From assembly GCA_021811185.1 (NCBI GenBank), contig JAJZPL010000021.1:1-53580 (forward strand): a stretch of DNA of 53,580 bases. Direction: 5' to 3'. Under the pieces are notes generated by a model. It saw only the letters and a program-made list of their open reading frames with translations, ran no database searches and was not told where the DNA came from. Both the position numbers and the translations under genes were made by a program. The DNA comes from a bacterium. Its GTDB lineage: Bacteria > Elusimicrobiota > Elusimicrobia > Elusimicrobiales > UBA9959. Shown piece after piece: positions 17,254 through 27,329 of the stretch (position 1 is its first letter; each line of letters begins with the position of its first letter).

Positions 17254-18915
17254 TTATTTTTTACCCAGCATCGGGATCTTCACCCCGGTCTTCCTGGCAA
17301 AATCCTGCGCGAGTTTGTAGCCGGCGTCGGCATGCCGCAGCACGCCCATGGCCGGGTCGTTGGAGAGCACCCGCTCGAGGCGCAGCGCCATTTCTTTGGT
17401 ACCGTCGGCCACGGTAACCTGCCCGGCGTGCAGCGAGTAGCCCATGCCCACCCCGCCGCCGTGGTGGAACGACACCCAGCTGGCCCCGGAGGCCGTGTTG
17501 ATCAGCGCGTTAAGGATAGGCCAGTCGGCGATAGCGTCGGAACCGTCCTTCATGGCCTCGGTCTCGCGGAAAGGGCTAGCCACCGAACCCGAATCCAGAT
17601 GGTCGCGGCCTATCACGATCGGCGCGGAGATCTTCCCCTTCTTCACCAGGTCGTTAAAGCGCAATCCGGCCAGATGCCGCTCGCCGTAGCCGAGCCAGCA
17701 GATCCTGGACGGCAGGCCCTGGAAGGCCACCTTCTTGGCGGCCATGTCCAGCCAGCGGTTCAGGTGAGCGTCCCCGGGGAACATTTCCTTTATGGCCGAG
17801 TCGGTCACGGCGATATCCTTGGGGTCGCCGGAAAGCGCGGCCCAGCGGAACGGGCCCTTGCCGGTGCAGAACAGCGGGCGGATGTAGGCCGGCACGAAGC
17901 CGGGGAAGTCGTAAGCGTGCTTTACGCCCTGCTTGAAGGCCATAGTGCGGATATTGTTGCCGTAGTCGAACGTGGCGGCGCCGGCCTTCTGCAGTTTCAG
18001 CATGGCCTCCACGTGGATAGCGATGGATTCCATCGCCAGCTTCACGTACTTTTTGGGGTCCCTGCGGCGCAGCTCGTCGGCCGCCTTTATCGTGTAGCCC
18101 TTGGGGATGTAGCCGCGCAGCGGGTCGTGCGCCGAGGTCTGGTCGGTCAGCACGTCCACCTTTACGCCGCGACGCACCATTTCCGGCAGCACTTCGGCGC
18201 AGTTGCCGTGCAGCGCTATGGAAAGCGGCTGTTTGGCCTTCATGGCTTTTCCGGCCAGTACCAGCGCCTCGTCCAGGCTCCTGGTCATCACGTCAACATA
18301 GCGGGTCTTGAGGCGCATCTGAATGCGCGTCTCGTCGGCTTCCACCACTATGGCCACGCCGCCGTTCATCGTAACGGCCAGCGGCTGAGCGCCGCTCATG
18401 CCGCCGAGGCCGCCGGTGACAGTGAGCTTACCGGACAGGTCGCCGCCCTTGAAGTGCTTCCTGGCGCATTCCGCGAAGGTTTCGTAGGTCCCCTGCAGGA
18501 TGCCCTGCGTGCCGATGTAGATCCACGAGCCGGCCGTCATCTGGCCGTACATCATCAGACCTTTCTTCTCAAGCTCGTCGAAAGTCTCCCAGTTGGCCCA
18601 ATTGCCGACCAGGTTGGAATTGGCGAGGATCACGCGCGGGGAGTACTCGTGCGTCCGGAGCACGCCTACGGCCTTGCCGGACTGCACCAGCAGCGTCTCG
18701 TCGTTCTCCAGGTTCCGGAGAGAGTTCACTATCGCGTCGTAGCATTCCCAGTTGCGGGCGGCCTTGCCGCGCCCGCCGTAAACCACCAGGTCCTCCGGGC
18801 GCTCGGCCACCTCGGGGTCCAGGTTGTTCATCAGCATGCGCAAGGCCGCTTCCTGCTGCCAGCCCTTGCACGAGAGTTTGTTGCCGCGCGCGGCGCGTAT
18901 GTTCTTATGGTTCAT
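17254..18915 (-). CDS. hutU: urocanate hydratase
   Basis: 553 residues from the ATG at 18915, which has GGAGGTAG 7 bases upstream; a TTG five codons earlier overlaps that site and was rejected. HutU hydrates urocanate to imidazolonepropionate using tightly bound NAD. The sequence is family-typical throughout: [50 protein letters not shown] (NAD region), [41 protein letters not shown], and near the end [20 protein letters not shown]. It follows hutH by 22 bases and clearly belongs to the same transcript. Confidence 0.97.
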   Translation of the reverse strand: MNHKNIRAARGNKLSCKGWQQEAALRMLMNNLDPEVAERPEDLVVYGGRGKAARNWECYDAIVNSLRNLENDETLLVQSGKAVGVLRTHEYSPRVILANSNLVGNWANWETFDELEKKGLMMYGQMTAGSWIYIGTQGILQGTYETFAECARKHFKGGDLSGKLTVTGGLGGMSGAQPLAVTMNGGVAIVVEADETRIQMRLKTRYVDVMTRSLDEALVLAGKAMKAKQPLSIALHGNCAEVLPEMVRRGVKVDVLTDQTSAHDPLRGYIPKGYTIKAADELRRRDPKKYVKLAMESIAIHVEAMLKLQKAGAATFDYGNNIRTMAFKQGVKHAYDFPGFVPAYIRPLFCTGKGPFRWAALSGDPKDIAVTDSAIKEMFPGDAHLNRWLDMAAKKVAFQGLPSRICWLGYGERHLAGLRFNDLVKKGKISAPIVIGRDHLDSGSVASPFRETEAMKDGSDAIADWPILNALINTASGASWVSFHHGGGVGMGYSLHAGQVTVADGTKEMALRLERVLSNDPAMGVLRHADAGYKLAQDFARKTGVKIPMLGKK

Positions 18916-18937
18916 TTTAACTACCTCCAAAAACAGT

Positions 18938-20458
18938 CTAGTCCACGAAGTAGCCGCTCAGGATGGCGTCCGCCACTGCCTCGATGCGGCCGGAGAACAC
19001 CTCGTCGCCCTTGAACGCGGGTGAGATCTCGCGGAGCTTGGCCAGGGCGGCTTCCATCCTGGCGCTGGACTTCAGCGGGCGGTGGAATTCCACGCCTTCG
19101 GCCGCGGCCATCATCTCGATGGCGGTGATGCAGGCGACGTTCCGCACCACGGTCTTGAACTTGAGCGCGGCGTTCATGCCCATGCTCACGAAGTCCTCCT
19201 TGTTGGCGGAGGTGGAGATGGAATCGGCGCTGGCCGGGTGGCTGAGCACCTTGTTCTCGTTGCAGAGCGCGGCGGCGGTCACGTGCGCGATCATGAAGCC
19301 GGACTCGAGGCCCGGGTTCCGGGCCAGGAAAGGCGGCAGTATCTTGAAGTCGCTCACCAGCTGCGCGATGCGGCGCTCCGAAATATTCCCGAGCGCGGTG
19401 ATCGCGATGGCGGCGAAATCCGAAGCGAAGGCCACGGCCTGGCCGTGGAAGTTGCCTCCGGACAGCACGTCGATCGTGCCGCGGCTCTTCCCCTCCACCA
19501 CCAGCGGGTTGTCGGTCACGCTGCCGAACTCGGTCTCGAAGACGTTCAGCGCGTACTCGATGGCGTCGCGCGCGGCGCCCATGGCCTGCGGCATGCAGCG
19601 CAGGGAATACGGGTCCTGCACGCGCTTGTCGTTGGCGGAATGCGAGGCGCGGATCTTGCTGCCTTTAAGGATGGCCTCCAGCATCTCGGCCACTTCCAGC
19701 TGGCCGGCGTGCGGCTTCAGCGCGTGGATGCGGGGATCAAAGGCCACCGGGGTGCCCTTCAGGGCCTCCAGGCTCATCGCGCCGGTGAGCACGGCGGAGT
19801 AGAACAGGTTCATGGCCTCGAACAGCGCCAGGCCGCCCACGGCCTTCATGGCCTGCGTGCCGTTGATCAGGGCCAAGCCCTCTTTCTCGGCCAGTTCTAT
19901 GGGCTTGATCTTGGCTTTCTTAAGCACGGTCTCGGCCGGCTGCCAGTCGCGTTCGCCCGCGAACTTGGCCAGGCCCTCGCCTATCAGCACCAGCGCCATG
20001 TGGGCGGAAGGGGCCAGGTCGCCGCTGGCGCCCACGGAGCCCTTGGAAGGGATGAACGGGATGACGTTCTTGTTTATCAGCTCGGCGAGCCTTTTCACCA
20101 GCACGGGCCGCACGCCGGAATTGCCCATAGCGAGTTCGTTCACGCGGGCGAACATCAGCGCCGTGGCTTCCGCGTCGTCCAGCGGGTCGCCCACGCCGCA
20201 GGCGTGGCTGCGGATCAGGTTCACCTGCAGGCTTTTGAGGCTCTCGCGGGAAACGCGCTGGCTGGCCAGTTCCCCGAAGCCGGTGTTGATGCCGTACATC
20301 ACCTTGTCCTCGGCGAGCATTCCCTCGAGGAGGGCCCGGCGGGATTCTATGAGTTTGAGCGCCTTCGGCGGGATGACGACTTTCCTGAAGCCGTGCGCCA
20401 CTTCCGCGAAATCCACGATGTCCGGGGCCGTGCCCAGGGTAAAAGGTCTGCTTTTCAT
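18938..20458 (-). CDS. hutH: histidine ammonia-lyase
   Basis: 506 residues. HutH removes ammonia from L-histidine to give trans-urocanate, the first step of the pathway. It carries [17 protein letters not shown], in which Ala-Ser-Gly cyclises to the MIO cofactor, plus [11 protein letters not shown] near residue 55, [13 protein letters not shown], and [14 protein letters not shown]. The start codon overlaps the stop of the upstream exonuclease (TAATG), and GGAGGAAAA lies inside that gene's end, so translation is coupled. No dedicated hut promoter, CRP-like or HutC-like operator is visible in front of it. Confidence 0.97.
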   Translation of the reverse strand: MKSRPFTLGTAPDIVDFAEVAHGFRKVVIPPKALKLIESRRALLEGMLAEDKVMYGINTGFGELASQRVSRESLKSLQVNLIRSHACGVGDPLDDAEATALMFARVNELAMGNSGVRPVLVKRLAELINKNVIPFIPSKGSVGASGDLAPSAHMALVLIGEGLAKFAGERDWQPAETVLKKAKIKPIELAEKEGLALINGTQAMKAVGGLALFEAMNLFYSAVLTGAMSLEALKGTPVAFDPRIHALKPHAGQLEVAEMLEAILKGSKIRASHSANDKRVQDPYSLRCMPQAMGAARDAIEYALNVFETEFGSVTDNPLVVEGKSRGTIDVLSGGNFHGQAVAFASDFAAIAITALGNISERRIAQLVSDFKILPPFLARNPGLESGFMIAHVTAAALCNENKVLSHPASADSISTSANKEDFVSMGMNAALKFKTVVRNVACITAIEMMAAAEGVEFHRPLKSSARMEAALAKLREISPAFKGDEVFSGRIEAVADAILSGYFVD

Positions 20459-21042
20459 TATTTTCCTCCGCTTTTCTTGATTAGGTCGGCAACCGTCACC
20501 GCGCCGGCAGCCCGGAAGGCGGTGATGAAATGCACGAAGATCTTCCTGGTCATCTCCACGTCGCTCAGCGCGCGGTGCCAGCCCTCGTTGGAAAAGTTCA
20601 GCTCGGCGGCTATGCTGCCCAGCCTGTTGCTTTTGAACTTCCAGTGCTTGCGGGCCAGTGAGAGCGTGTCCACCACGGGCAGCGCCGGGAACTTAAGCCC
20701 CACGCGTTCGAACTCCGCCGATAAAAACCCGATGTCGAACTCGGCGTTATGCGCCACGATCACGGCGCCTTCCAGCATGGCCAGCAGCCCGGGAGCCACC
20801 GCGCCGAAAGCGGGGCTGTCCTTCACCATTTCGTCGGTGATGCCGTGGATCTTCGAGACTTCCGGCGGGATCGGCAGGCCGGGGTTGACCAGCTCCGCCA
20901 GCGTCCCCACGCGCTCTTCGCCGCGGAAACTGACCGCGGCCACTTCGCAGACGCGGGCCGCCCTGGGGGAAAGCCCCGTGGTCTCCACGTCTATGAAGAT
21001 AAACACCGCGTCCTCTATTTTAAGCGTCCCGGTCCGTTCCAT
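20458..21042 (-). CDS. DnaQ-family 3'-5' exonuclease
   Basis: 194 residues from the ATG at 21042; the longer frame to 21099 would overlap the DUF3307 gene and lacks a better site. DEDDh exonuclease motifs are clear: FIFIDVETTG (ExoI, Asp and Glu), VIVAHNAEFDIGFL (ExoII) and HRALSDVEMT (ExoIII, His and Asp). Size and motif spacing match stand-alone PolC/DnaQ epsilon-like exonucleases, which act in proofreading, repair or RNA trimming. It has no obvious link to histidine use, yet its stop codon overlaps the hutH start by one base. Confidence 0.9.
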   Translation of the reverse strand: MERTGTLKIEDAVFIFIDVETTGLSPRAARVCEVAAVSFRGEERVGTLAELVNPGLPIPPEVSKIHGITDEMVKDSPAFGAVAPGLLAMLEGAVIVAHNAEFDIGFLSAEFERVGLKFPALPVVDTLSLARKHWKFKSNRLGSIAAELNFSNEGWHRALSDVEMTRKIFVHFITAFRAAGAVTVADLIKKSGGK

Positions 21043-21065
21043 TCGATGCCTTAAAGCCCGCCGCG

Positions 21066-21779
21066 CTACAAAAAGCCGTAGTACATGAAGCGCGTCCACA
21101 GCCCGAACGTGACGGTGAGCGCCACGCTCAGCACCACGTTAAGCAGGGACATATCTATCACGCGCTTGTGCCGCACGTAGAAGATCTGGTAGATCCAGGC
21201 CGCGGCGAAGAGCAGCCACCAGTAGCCCGAAGTCAGGAAGAAAGCCCACAGTACCACGCGCTCGAAGATCAGGAAGTACTTCTCGTCGAAGTGCGGGAAA
21301 GGCTTGCCGAAAAGATCCTTCTCGATGAAGTAGACCAGAACGGTGGTGAAATGGGTAACCAGGACCAGCATACAGGCGATCCCGATCCATTTCTGCGCCA
21401 GGAAAAAGTTCCGGTCCGGGATCGCTATGGGCGAGATCATGAACAGCACGTAAAAGTGCACGAACTGGTCCGCCAGGAAACTCACTGTCCCGTCGCGGTA
21501 GCCCATGGTCTTCATGCTGTAAATACGCAGTTCGTCCACCCCGAAATGCAGCGCGAACATCAGCGCCAGCGACCACCAGCCGGTGATCCCCGCCGGGCCG
21601 ACCCGCACCCAGACCTGGCCCAGGTAAGGCCAGGTAAAGGCCGCGGACACGACGAAATGCGTCAGGCAGTGCAGCAGCATCCCCCAGACGTGCTGCCGCT
21701 TCAGCCGGTTGACCACGTCGAACTGCAGCGTGAAGTCCGAGAGCAGGTGAGCGAGCAGAAGGCGCCAGAATATTATCAT
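21066..21779 (-). CDS. DUF3307 integral membrane protein
   Basis: 237 residues, mostly hydrophobic. LLLAHLLSDFTLQ at the start is the DUF3307 signature (His and Asp in the first helix), followed by H-rich helices (LLHCLTHFVVS), FALHFGVDELR, FLADQFVHFY, and four or more further membrane segments. The family is widespread and uncharacterised; conserved His/Asp in the membrane hint at metal binding but that is speculation. The ATG is one base after the stop of the CHASE2 cyclase gene and lacks a Shine-Dalgarno, so it depends on translational coupling with the cyclase. Confidence 0.8.
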   Translation of the reverse strand: MIIFWRLLLAHLLSDFTLQFDVVNRLKRQHVWGMLLHCLTHFVVSAAFTWPYLGQVWVRVGPAGITGWWSLALMFALHFGVDELRIYSMKTMGYRDGTVSFLADQFVHFYVLFMISPIAIPDRNFFLAQKWIGIACMLVLVTHFTTVLVYFIEKDLFGKPFPHFDEKYFLIFERVVLWAFFLTSGYWWLLFAAAWIYQIFYVRHKRVIDMSLLNVVLSVALTVTFGLWTRFMYYGFL

Positions 21780-21780
21780 G

Positions 21781-23961
21781 TTATTTAGAGGTCAGGTTGA
21801 ACGACCCGTCCCAGTCCTTCGGCGTCCCCTTGGCGTATTGTTCCGCCAGCTCCAGGTAGAACTGGGAGGGGCCGTCCCCGGGCCTTGCCCCGAGCGCGGC
21901 CTTGAAGTCCTTTTCGGCCTCTTTGTATTTCCCGGCGTAGAAGTTCTCGATGCCCGCGCCGTAAAGCTGCAGCATTTTTACCGTCTCCGGCGAGGCCCCG
22001 CCTTTGCGGGCCAGGGGCTCGTAGACCTTCACCGGGATGGCCTTGCCGACCACGCGGATCTGGCCCAGGTAGCGGGCTTCCAGCTGGTCCTTGGCCTCCG
22101 CGAAGACGTCCTCGCTGGCCATGATGCGCGAATGGAAGAATTTGTTGGCCCCCTCCAGCCGCGAGGCCAGGTTCACCGCGTCGCCGATCACGGTATAAGA
22201 GAAGCGGTTATTGGAACCCATGTTGCCCACGGTCATCGGCCCGGAGTTCAGGCCTATGCGGAAGCACGGTTTCACGATCATGTCCCTGGCCTCTTCGTTC
22301 AGCCTGTTGTTCACCGCCAGGCAGTCCACGGCGGCCAGCAGGGCGCTGGTCCGGTGGTTCTTCAAGTCCACAGGCGCGTTCCAGAAGGCCATGATGCAGT
22401 CGCCTATGAACTTGTCCACCACGCCGTCGTGCTGCAGGATCACGTCGGTCAGGCCGGACAGGTAGTTGTTCAGCATGGCGGTAAGCTGCTCTGGGGTAAG
22501 CTTCTCCGAGATGGTGGTGAAGCCCGCGATATCGCAGAACATGGCCGTCATGTCGCGCTTCTCCCCGCCCAGCGAAAGCTTGGACGGGTCTTTGGTGATG
22601 ATCTCCACAACCTTCGGCGATAGATACTGGCCGAAAGTGTTCTTGATCCACTTCTTCTCGCGGCCTTCCATCACCGCTTTATGCACGGTAACGAAAACGA
22701 ACGGGAAGATCATGGCGACGGCGATGTTCGCGAACATGAAGCTATAGACCTTATGCAGCATGTAGTAGTCGAGTATCACCGCCGTCAGCAGGATAAGGCC
22801 GACCACGGAAGAGATCAGCAGCACCGAATAATTGCGCAGGTAGATAGGCAGCCAGATAAGGATCAGCACGAAGAGCGCCACCAGCCAGGCGTTCACAGGC
22901 CGGAGGAAGTCGTTGTTCAGCATGTTGTCCAGCACGTTCGCGTGGACCTCTACCCCGGGCAGGTTGGGCATGAAAGGCGAAGGGTAATGGTCATACGCCC
23001 CGATGGCCGTGGAACCCACGAAAACGACGGCGCCTTTAAGCGCCTGCTTCTCATCCTCGGTAAGTTTCCCCTCGATGATATCGAAGACGGATATCCACCT
23101 GTAAACGGAGAACTCGGTAAGGTTCTCCTTGGACCAGGCCTCGTGGACCTTCCGGACCACGGGATAGCGGAAATTGAGCGCGTAGGGTTCCACGCCGTAC
23201 CTGGCGTAAACCCCGGACAGCGGCACGTTTTCGTAGATGGCATAGGCGGCTGGAGCGAGCCCGGCCAGGTTAACATTCTCAAGTTCCCCGGCCCGGCCGC
23301 CCAGCCCGAGGTCTTTAGCGTCCTTATACATCCCGTCGGGATCGAAAAGGAAAACGTTCCGGACCTTATTATCAGAGCTCAGGCCCTTGTCCATGTTAGG
23401 AATGGCCACGTACCGGCTCGCGGCCCCAAGTCCTTTTATAGGCAGTTGGAAAGTCTTGTTCCACCGGTCGTAGGCCATGGAGCTTACCACGTTGCCGGCA
23501 TTCTTAACGTCCCTGATATACGCGGCGTCGCTTTCGGGCCGGGATTTATCAGGGTCCACGGTGAACACATCCATGACTATGGCTTTAGCCCCCAGTTTAT
23601 TCAGCTTCCCTATCATGTCCCCGTAGTACTTGCGCGGGAAAGGGTACCCGAGATTGTTAAGGGTATGGTTATCGATCGCCGCGATCACGATGCGCTTGTC
23701 CCCGGGCTTGTTGATCAGGGCGCCGAACGAAAAAGTGAAAGGGTTTTCGTCCTTATGGCTGAAGATGCCATACGCGAAGAACGGGGAATTTACGCGGAAA
23801 TCCGACCATGCGTCGTTCAGGGACCGCAGCCAGCCGCCTTTGGGCATAAAACTTTCGAAGATCATGCTTAACATCATCAGTATTGAAAGCGAGATGCCGA
23901 ACAGATACAGGACCTTCTTATTTTCGTGCGATTTTATATTCATAAAGTTATCCCGACCCAT
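21781..23961 (-). CDS. CHASE2-domain class III adenylate/guanylate cyclase
   Basis: 726 residues. One N-terminal membrane segment (about 17-38), an extracytoplasmic CHASE2 sensor (about 40-345, with IVIAAIDNHTLNNLGYPFPR and VFVGSTAIGAYDHYPSPF), three more membrane helices, then the cyclase domain (about 455-640). Cyclase residues look intact: metal Asp in MFCDIAGFTTI, substrate Lys and second metal Asp in DKFIGDCIMAFWN, and Asp, Asn, Arg in IGDAVNLASRLEG. A short TPR-like tail follows. An alternative ATG six codons in (23943) is about as well placed. It converts ATP (or GTP) to the cyclic nucleotide in response to an unknown external cue and lies 42 bases after the histidine kinase gene. Confidence 0.92.
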   Translation of the reverse strand: MGRDNFMNIKSHENKKVLYLFGISLSILMMLSMIFESFMPKGGWLRSLNDAWSDFRVNSPFFAYGIFSHKDENPFTFSFGALINKPGDKRIVIAAIDNHTLNNLGYPFPRKYYGDMIGKLNKLGAKAIVMDVFTVDPDKSRPESDAAYIRDVKNAGNVVSSMAYDRWNKTFQLPIKGLGAASRYVAIPNMDKGLSSDNKVRNVFLFDPDGMYKDAKDLGLGGRAGELENVNLAGLAPAAYAIYENVPLSGVYARYGVEPYALNFRYPVVRKVHEAWSKENLTEFSVYRWISVFDIIEGKLTEDEKQALKGAVVFVGSTAIGAYDHYPSPFMPNLPGVEVHANVLDNMLNNDFLRPVNAWLVALFVLILIWLPIYLRNYSVLLISSVVGLILLTAVILDYYMLHKVYSFMFANIAVAMIFPFVFVTVHKAVMEGREKKWIKNTFGQYLSPKVVEIITKDPSKLSLGGEKRDMTAMFCDIAGFTTISEKLTPEQLTAMLNNYLSGLTDVILQHDGVVDKFIGDCIMAFWNAPVDLKNHRTSALLAAVDCLAVNNRLNEEARDMIVKPCFRIGLNSGPMTVGNMGSNNRFSYTVIGDAVNLASRLEGANKFFHSRIMASEDVFAEAKDQLEARYLGQIRVVGKAIPVKVYEPLARKGGASPETVKMLQLYGAGIENFYAGKYKEAEKDFKAALGARPGDGPSQFYLELAEQYAKGTPKDWDGSFNLTSK

Positions 23962-24003
23962 GATCCCTGCCCGGATCCCCGGCGCGGAACCGCGCCAGGC
24001 AGC

Positions 24004-26031
24004 TTACGGTTTCAGCGTCACCAAGAAACGCGCGCCGCCGCCGGGCGCGCCTTCCGCCCGGATCGTACCGCCGTGCAGTTCCACTATCTTGCGGGCGATG
24101 GCCAGGCCCAGGCCGAAGCCGTCCCCGCCCTCGCCGGCCTTAAGCCGCTTGTACCTCTCGAAAATCGTTTCCAGCTGGTCCGCCGGTATGCCGGGGCCGG
24201 TATCGGCCACCGAGAAGACCAGCCCGGCCTTTCCGGCCGTTACGGAAGCCGTGACCTTTCCGCCCTCCGGCGTGAACTTCCAGGCGTTGGACAGCAGATT
24301 TTCCATCACCCGGCGCAGCAGCGAGGAGTCGGCCGTGAATTCGGTCTTTTCCGCGCCGGCGGTTTCTACGGCAAGCGCGATCCTTTTCCCCTCGAACAAA
24401 GCCCTGAAACTTTCAGCCGAGGAGGACAAAAACTCCGCCGCGTTGACCGGCCTGAGGTCCGGCTTCAGCTGGCCCGCCTCCATGCGCGAAATATCCAGGA
24501 TATTCTCCAGCAGCTTGAACAGCCGGTCGCTGGACTCCTTGACGTTCCTGACATAGCCCGCCTGTTTCGCCTCGGGCTGGAATTCTTTCTCGAGCAGCTT
24601 GATGTAGCCCTGCATGGTCAGCAGCGGGGCGCGCAGGTCGTGCGCCACGGAGTGAAAGAACTCCTCTTTCATCTGCTGCATCTTCCGCTCCAGCGTGATA
24701 TCGCGCAGCACCATGAAGACGGCCGGGTTCTGGGTCCTGGCCGAAAGGGTCTGTACGCTGGCCCGGTAATATTTCTTCTCGCCCGCCGCGTCCAGTTCCA
24801 CCACCCCGCCTTTCGAAAGCGCCCTCTTCTGCACCAGCCCGGCGATGCGGCGGCGCAGCGGCTCGTTCTCCTCGCCCGGCGCCCCGTTCTCCACTCCTAG
24901 TATGGCCCTGGCGGCGGCGTTGGCGTACAGCAGTTCGCCGCGCAGGTCGCAGAGGATGATGGCGTCGTGGATCAGGCTCACCAGCAATTCCAGCTTCTGC
25001 TTTTCCTCGAACACCTTTTCAACCTGGATCCCGTGGTAGCGGTCCACTTCGCGCATCATGGCGTTGAAGGAGCGCAGCAGCGCGGACAGTTCCGCGAACT
25101 CGGTCTCCTCGCTCACCGGCGTCTTGAAATCCCCTCCGGAAACCCGGGCCGCGCCCTTCATCAGCGCGTCTACCGGCACGCCCAGCCTGCGGGTGAACAG
25201 CAGGGCCGAGAAATAGAAAGCCGTGGCGAAGGCTAACAGGAAGAAAGCCATCAGCCAGGTGATGCGGTTGATGCCTGAGAACGCTTCGGCCCTGTTCTCC
25301 AGCGCCACCACGAACAGGTCGAACCCGCGCACCCTGGCGGCGACGCCTATATATTCCCCGTTCTTCCCCTCTATTTCAAAGGCCCTCCCGCTCTTGAGCA
25401 TGCCGCGCACCGCGCTGCCGTCGAACTTTTCGAAGGCGCCGGAAAGCGGCAGCGCGTTGCCCTCGGAGTCGGTCAGCAGCAGGCCGCCGGTGGCGCCGAG
25501 GCGCTGGGCGCGCAGTTTCTCGAACAGGTCGCGCAGGTTCACGGCGGCGAAAGCGTAGTAACCTCCGCCCACCGGGTAGACGAGCCGGCACACCGGCATA
25601 TCGTAGATCATCTCAAACTGCCCCAGCGCGGCGCGGCCCTCCCGCGAGGCCTTGAGGAACAGCGGGTCGCCGCCCAGGTCCAGGTAGCCGAACCGGCGCT
25701 TGAGTTCAGGCGCCCCGCCGCTAAGTATATAGCGCCCGTCGGGGCCGGTAAAAGCGATGTAGAGGAATTCGGGGTTGCGCTTGAGCGCCCTTTCCAGGGC
25801 CGCGCTGTTAACGTAAGAAGCGTCGGTATCCCACATCCTCTCGAAGCGGCGGGACAGGTCCTGCGCCTCCCGCTCCATCATCAGCGACCCCATCTGCGAA
25901 ACGTTCCGCTGCAGGCTGGAGATGTCGTCCTTGGCGCGGGACTGGAAATAGAACAAAAATACCCCGGCAGGGACTATGGGGATGAGCCCGGCCCCGAAGA
26001 CGATAAGGAGTAGTCTGTTCAGTAAGGTCAT
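24004..26031 (-). CDS. membrane sensor histidine kinase (extracytoplasmic sensor-HAMP-PAS-HisKA-HATPase)
   Basis: 675 residues. Membrane helix 1 at about 8-29, a large extracytoplasmic sensor (about 30-245, Cache-like by layout), helix 2 near 250-275, HAMP (GVPVDALMKGAARVSGGDFKT), a PAS domain about 335-440 (IHDAIILCDLRGELLYANAA), then FFHSVAHDLRAPLL with phosphoacceptor His464, N-box NLLSNAWKFTP, G1 DTGPGIP and G2 GFGLGLAIA. All kinase motifs are present. No response regulator gene is adjacent; the only receiver in the window (42416) is 16 kb away. It sits 63 bases downstream of etfA and 42 upstream of the cyclase gene, suggesting that an external signal feeds both two-component and cyclic-nucleotide output. 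Confidence 0.92.
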   Translation of the reverse strand: MTLLNRLLLIVFGAGLIPIVPAGVFLFYFQSRAKDDISSLQRNVSQMGSLMMEREAQDLSRRFERMWDTDASYVNSAALERALKRNPEFLYIAFTGPDGRYILSGGAPELKRRFGYLDLGGDPLFLKASREGRAALGQFEMIYDMPVCRLVYPVGGGYYAFAAVNLRDLFEKLRAQRLGATGGLLLTDSEGNALPLSGAFEKFDGSAVRGMLKSGRAFEIEGKNGEYIGVAARVRGFDLFVVALENRAEAFSGINRITWLMAFFLLAFATAFYFSALLFTRRLGVPVDALMKGAARVSGGDFKTPVSEETEFAELSALLRSFNAMMREVDRYHGIQVEKVFEEKQKLELLVSLIHDAIILCDLRGELLYANAAARAILGVENGAPGEENEPLRRRIAGLVQKRALSKGGVVELDAAGEKKYYRASVQTLSARTQNPAVFMVLRDITLERKMQQMKEEFFHSVAHDLRAPLLTMQGYIKLLEKEFQPEAKQAGYVRNVKESSDRLFKLLENILDISRMEAGQLKPDLRPVNAAEFLSSSAESFRALFEGKRIALAVETAGAEKTEFTADSSLLRRVMENLLSNAWKFTPEGGKVTASVTAGKAGLVFSVADTGPGIPADQLETIFERYKRLKAGEGGDGFGLGLAIARKIVELHGGTIRAEGAPGGGARFLVTLKP

Positions 26032-26094
26032 TAAATCCGCGTTCCGCCCCGCGGGGACCAGGGGCGCCCCCGCCTGCCGGCTGTCACCGCCCGG

Positions 26095-27288
26095 TTATTT
26101 TTTCAGCGCCTCTATCAGCTTGGGCACGATCTCGTGCGCGTCCCCGACGATGCCGTACTTGGCCACGTTGAAGATGGGGGCGTTCGGGTCCTTGTTGACC
26201 GCGATGATCACGTCGGAGGCCTTCATGCCCACGATATGCTGCACCGCGCCGGAGATGCCGAAAGAGAGGTACAGCTTGGGCGATACGGTAGCGCCGCTCT
26301 GGCCTACCTGGTGCGTCTTTTCCTTGAAGCCAAGGTCCACCGCCGCGCGCGACGCGCCCACCACGCCGCCGAGCAGGCCTGAGAGCTCCTCGAGCTGCTT
26401 GAACTTGTCCTTGGTCTTCATGCCGCGCCCGCCGGAAACTATCACGCCGGCGCTCTCTATCCTGGCCGCGCCGGAATCGCGGGTGATCTTCCGCTCGAGC
26501 ACTTTCACGCGGCGCAGGCTCTTGTCTAGCTTGGCGGCCTCGCGCACCACCACCGCGGCGCGGCCGAGCTGCGGCTCGGCCAGCTTCATCACGTTGGGAC
26601 GCACGGTGGCCAGCTGGGGCCTGGAATTGGGGCTGAGGATGTCGGCCATGATATTGCCGCCGAAGGCGGGGCGGCTCTGCAGCAGCAGGCCGTCCTTGAC
26701 GGCGAGCGCGGTGCAGTCGGCCGTCAGGCCCACGTACAGCGTGGAGGCCACCCGCGGGGCCAGGTCGCGGCCCTGGATGCTGGCGCCGTAGAGCATGGCG
26801 GAGGGCTTGTGGCGGTTCACCAGCGAGACGATCACGGTGGAGAAGATGTCCGTGTTGTACTCGAACAGCTCATCGTGCTCGACCATGTACACCTTGTCCG
26901 CCCCGTAAGCGCCCAGTTCTTTCTCGTAGTTATGGTTCTTGTCCGTCAGCAGCACGGCGCAGAGGTCTTCCTTCAGCTCGTCGGCGAGCTTGCGGCCCTC
27001 GGAAAGCAGTTCGAAAGTGACGGGCTTGATCTTCTTCGGGTGCGTCTTGTCGCCGGTCTCGGCGAGCTCGACGTAGACCCAGACGCCCTTGAAGCCCGAG
27101 AAATCGCGCGCTGAGGCTTCCTCGCGGGTGATGGTGATGGCCTTCACCGGGCAGATCTGCACGCAGACGCCGCAGAGCGTGCAGGCCTCGTTCATCGTGG
27201 CCTTCTTGTCTATCATGTTGATGGCGGCGAAAGGGCAGACCGGCACGCACTTGGTGCAGCCTATGCATTTGTTCGAAACTTCTATCAT
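26095..27288 (-). CDS. etfA: electron transfer flavoprotein alpha subunit with N-terminal ferredoxin domain
   Basis: 397 residues from the ATG at 27288, which follows CAGGAG; the frame's earlier codons are shadow of etfB. Residues 1-55 are a 2x[4Fe-4S] ferredoxin (CIGCTKCVPVCP and CTLCGVCVQICP). The rest is EtfA: adenine-nucleotide-type fold, then the FAD-binding C-terminal domain with IVSGGRGM, GASRAAVDLGF, HQVGQSGATVSPKLYLSFGISGAVQHIVGM and AVNKDPNAPIF. Ferredoxin-fused EtfA occurs in anaerobes, for example in the caffeyl-CoA reductase-Etf complex, and suggests electron bifurcation or direct ferredoxin contact. With EtfB and the acyl-CoA dehydrogenase just upstream it forms a complete enoyl-CoA reducing or acyl-CoA oxidising unit. 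Confidence 0.93.
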   Translation of the reverse strand: MIEVSNKCIGCTKCVPVCPFAAINMIDKKATMNEACTLCGVCVQICPVKAITITREEASARDFSGFKGVWVYVELAETGDKTHPKKIKPVTFELLSEGRKLADELKEDLCAVLLTDKNHNYEKELGAYGADKVYMVEHDELFEYNTDIFSTVIVSLVNRHKPSAMLYGASIQGRDLAPRVASTLYVGLTADCTALAVKDGLLLQSRPAFGGNIMADILSPNSRPQLATVRPNVMKLAEPQLGRAAVVVREAAKLDKSLRRVKVLERKITRDSGAARIESAGVIVSGGRGMKTKDKFKQLEELSGLLGGVVGASRAAVDLGFKEKTHQVGQSGATVSPKLYLSFGISGAVQHIVGMKASDVIIAVNKDPNAPIFNVAKYGIVGDAHEIVPKLIEALKK

Positions 27289-27329
27289 CGTATTCTCCTG
27301 GAGTAAAATTAAAACCTGGGACCGCGCCG

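Noticed and set aside
19082..21088. Long plus-strand open frames antisense to hutH and neighbours (up to about 670 codons), and similar long antisense frames across the window
   Set aside because: They are by-products of GC-rich third positions in the real minus-strand genes; they have no recognisable domains, biased His/Gly/Arg-rich composition, and no ribosome sites.
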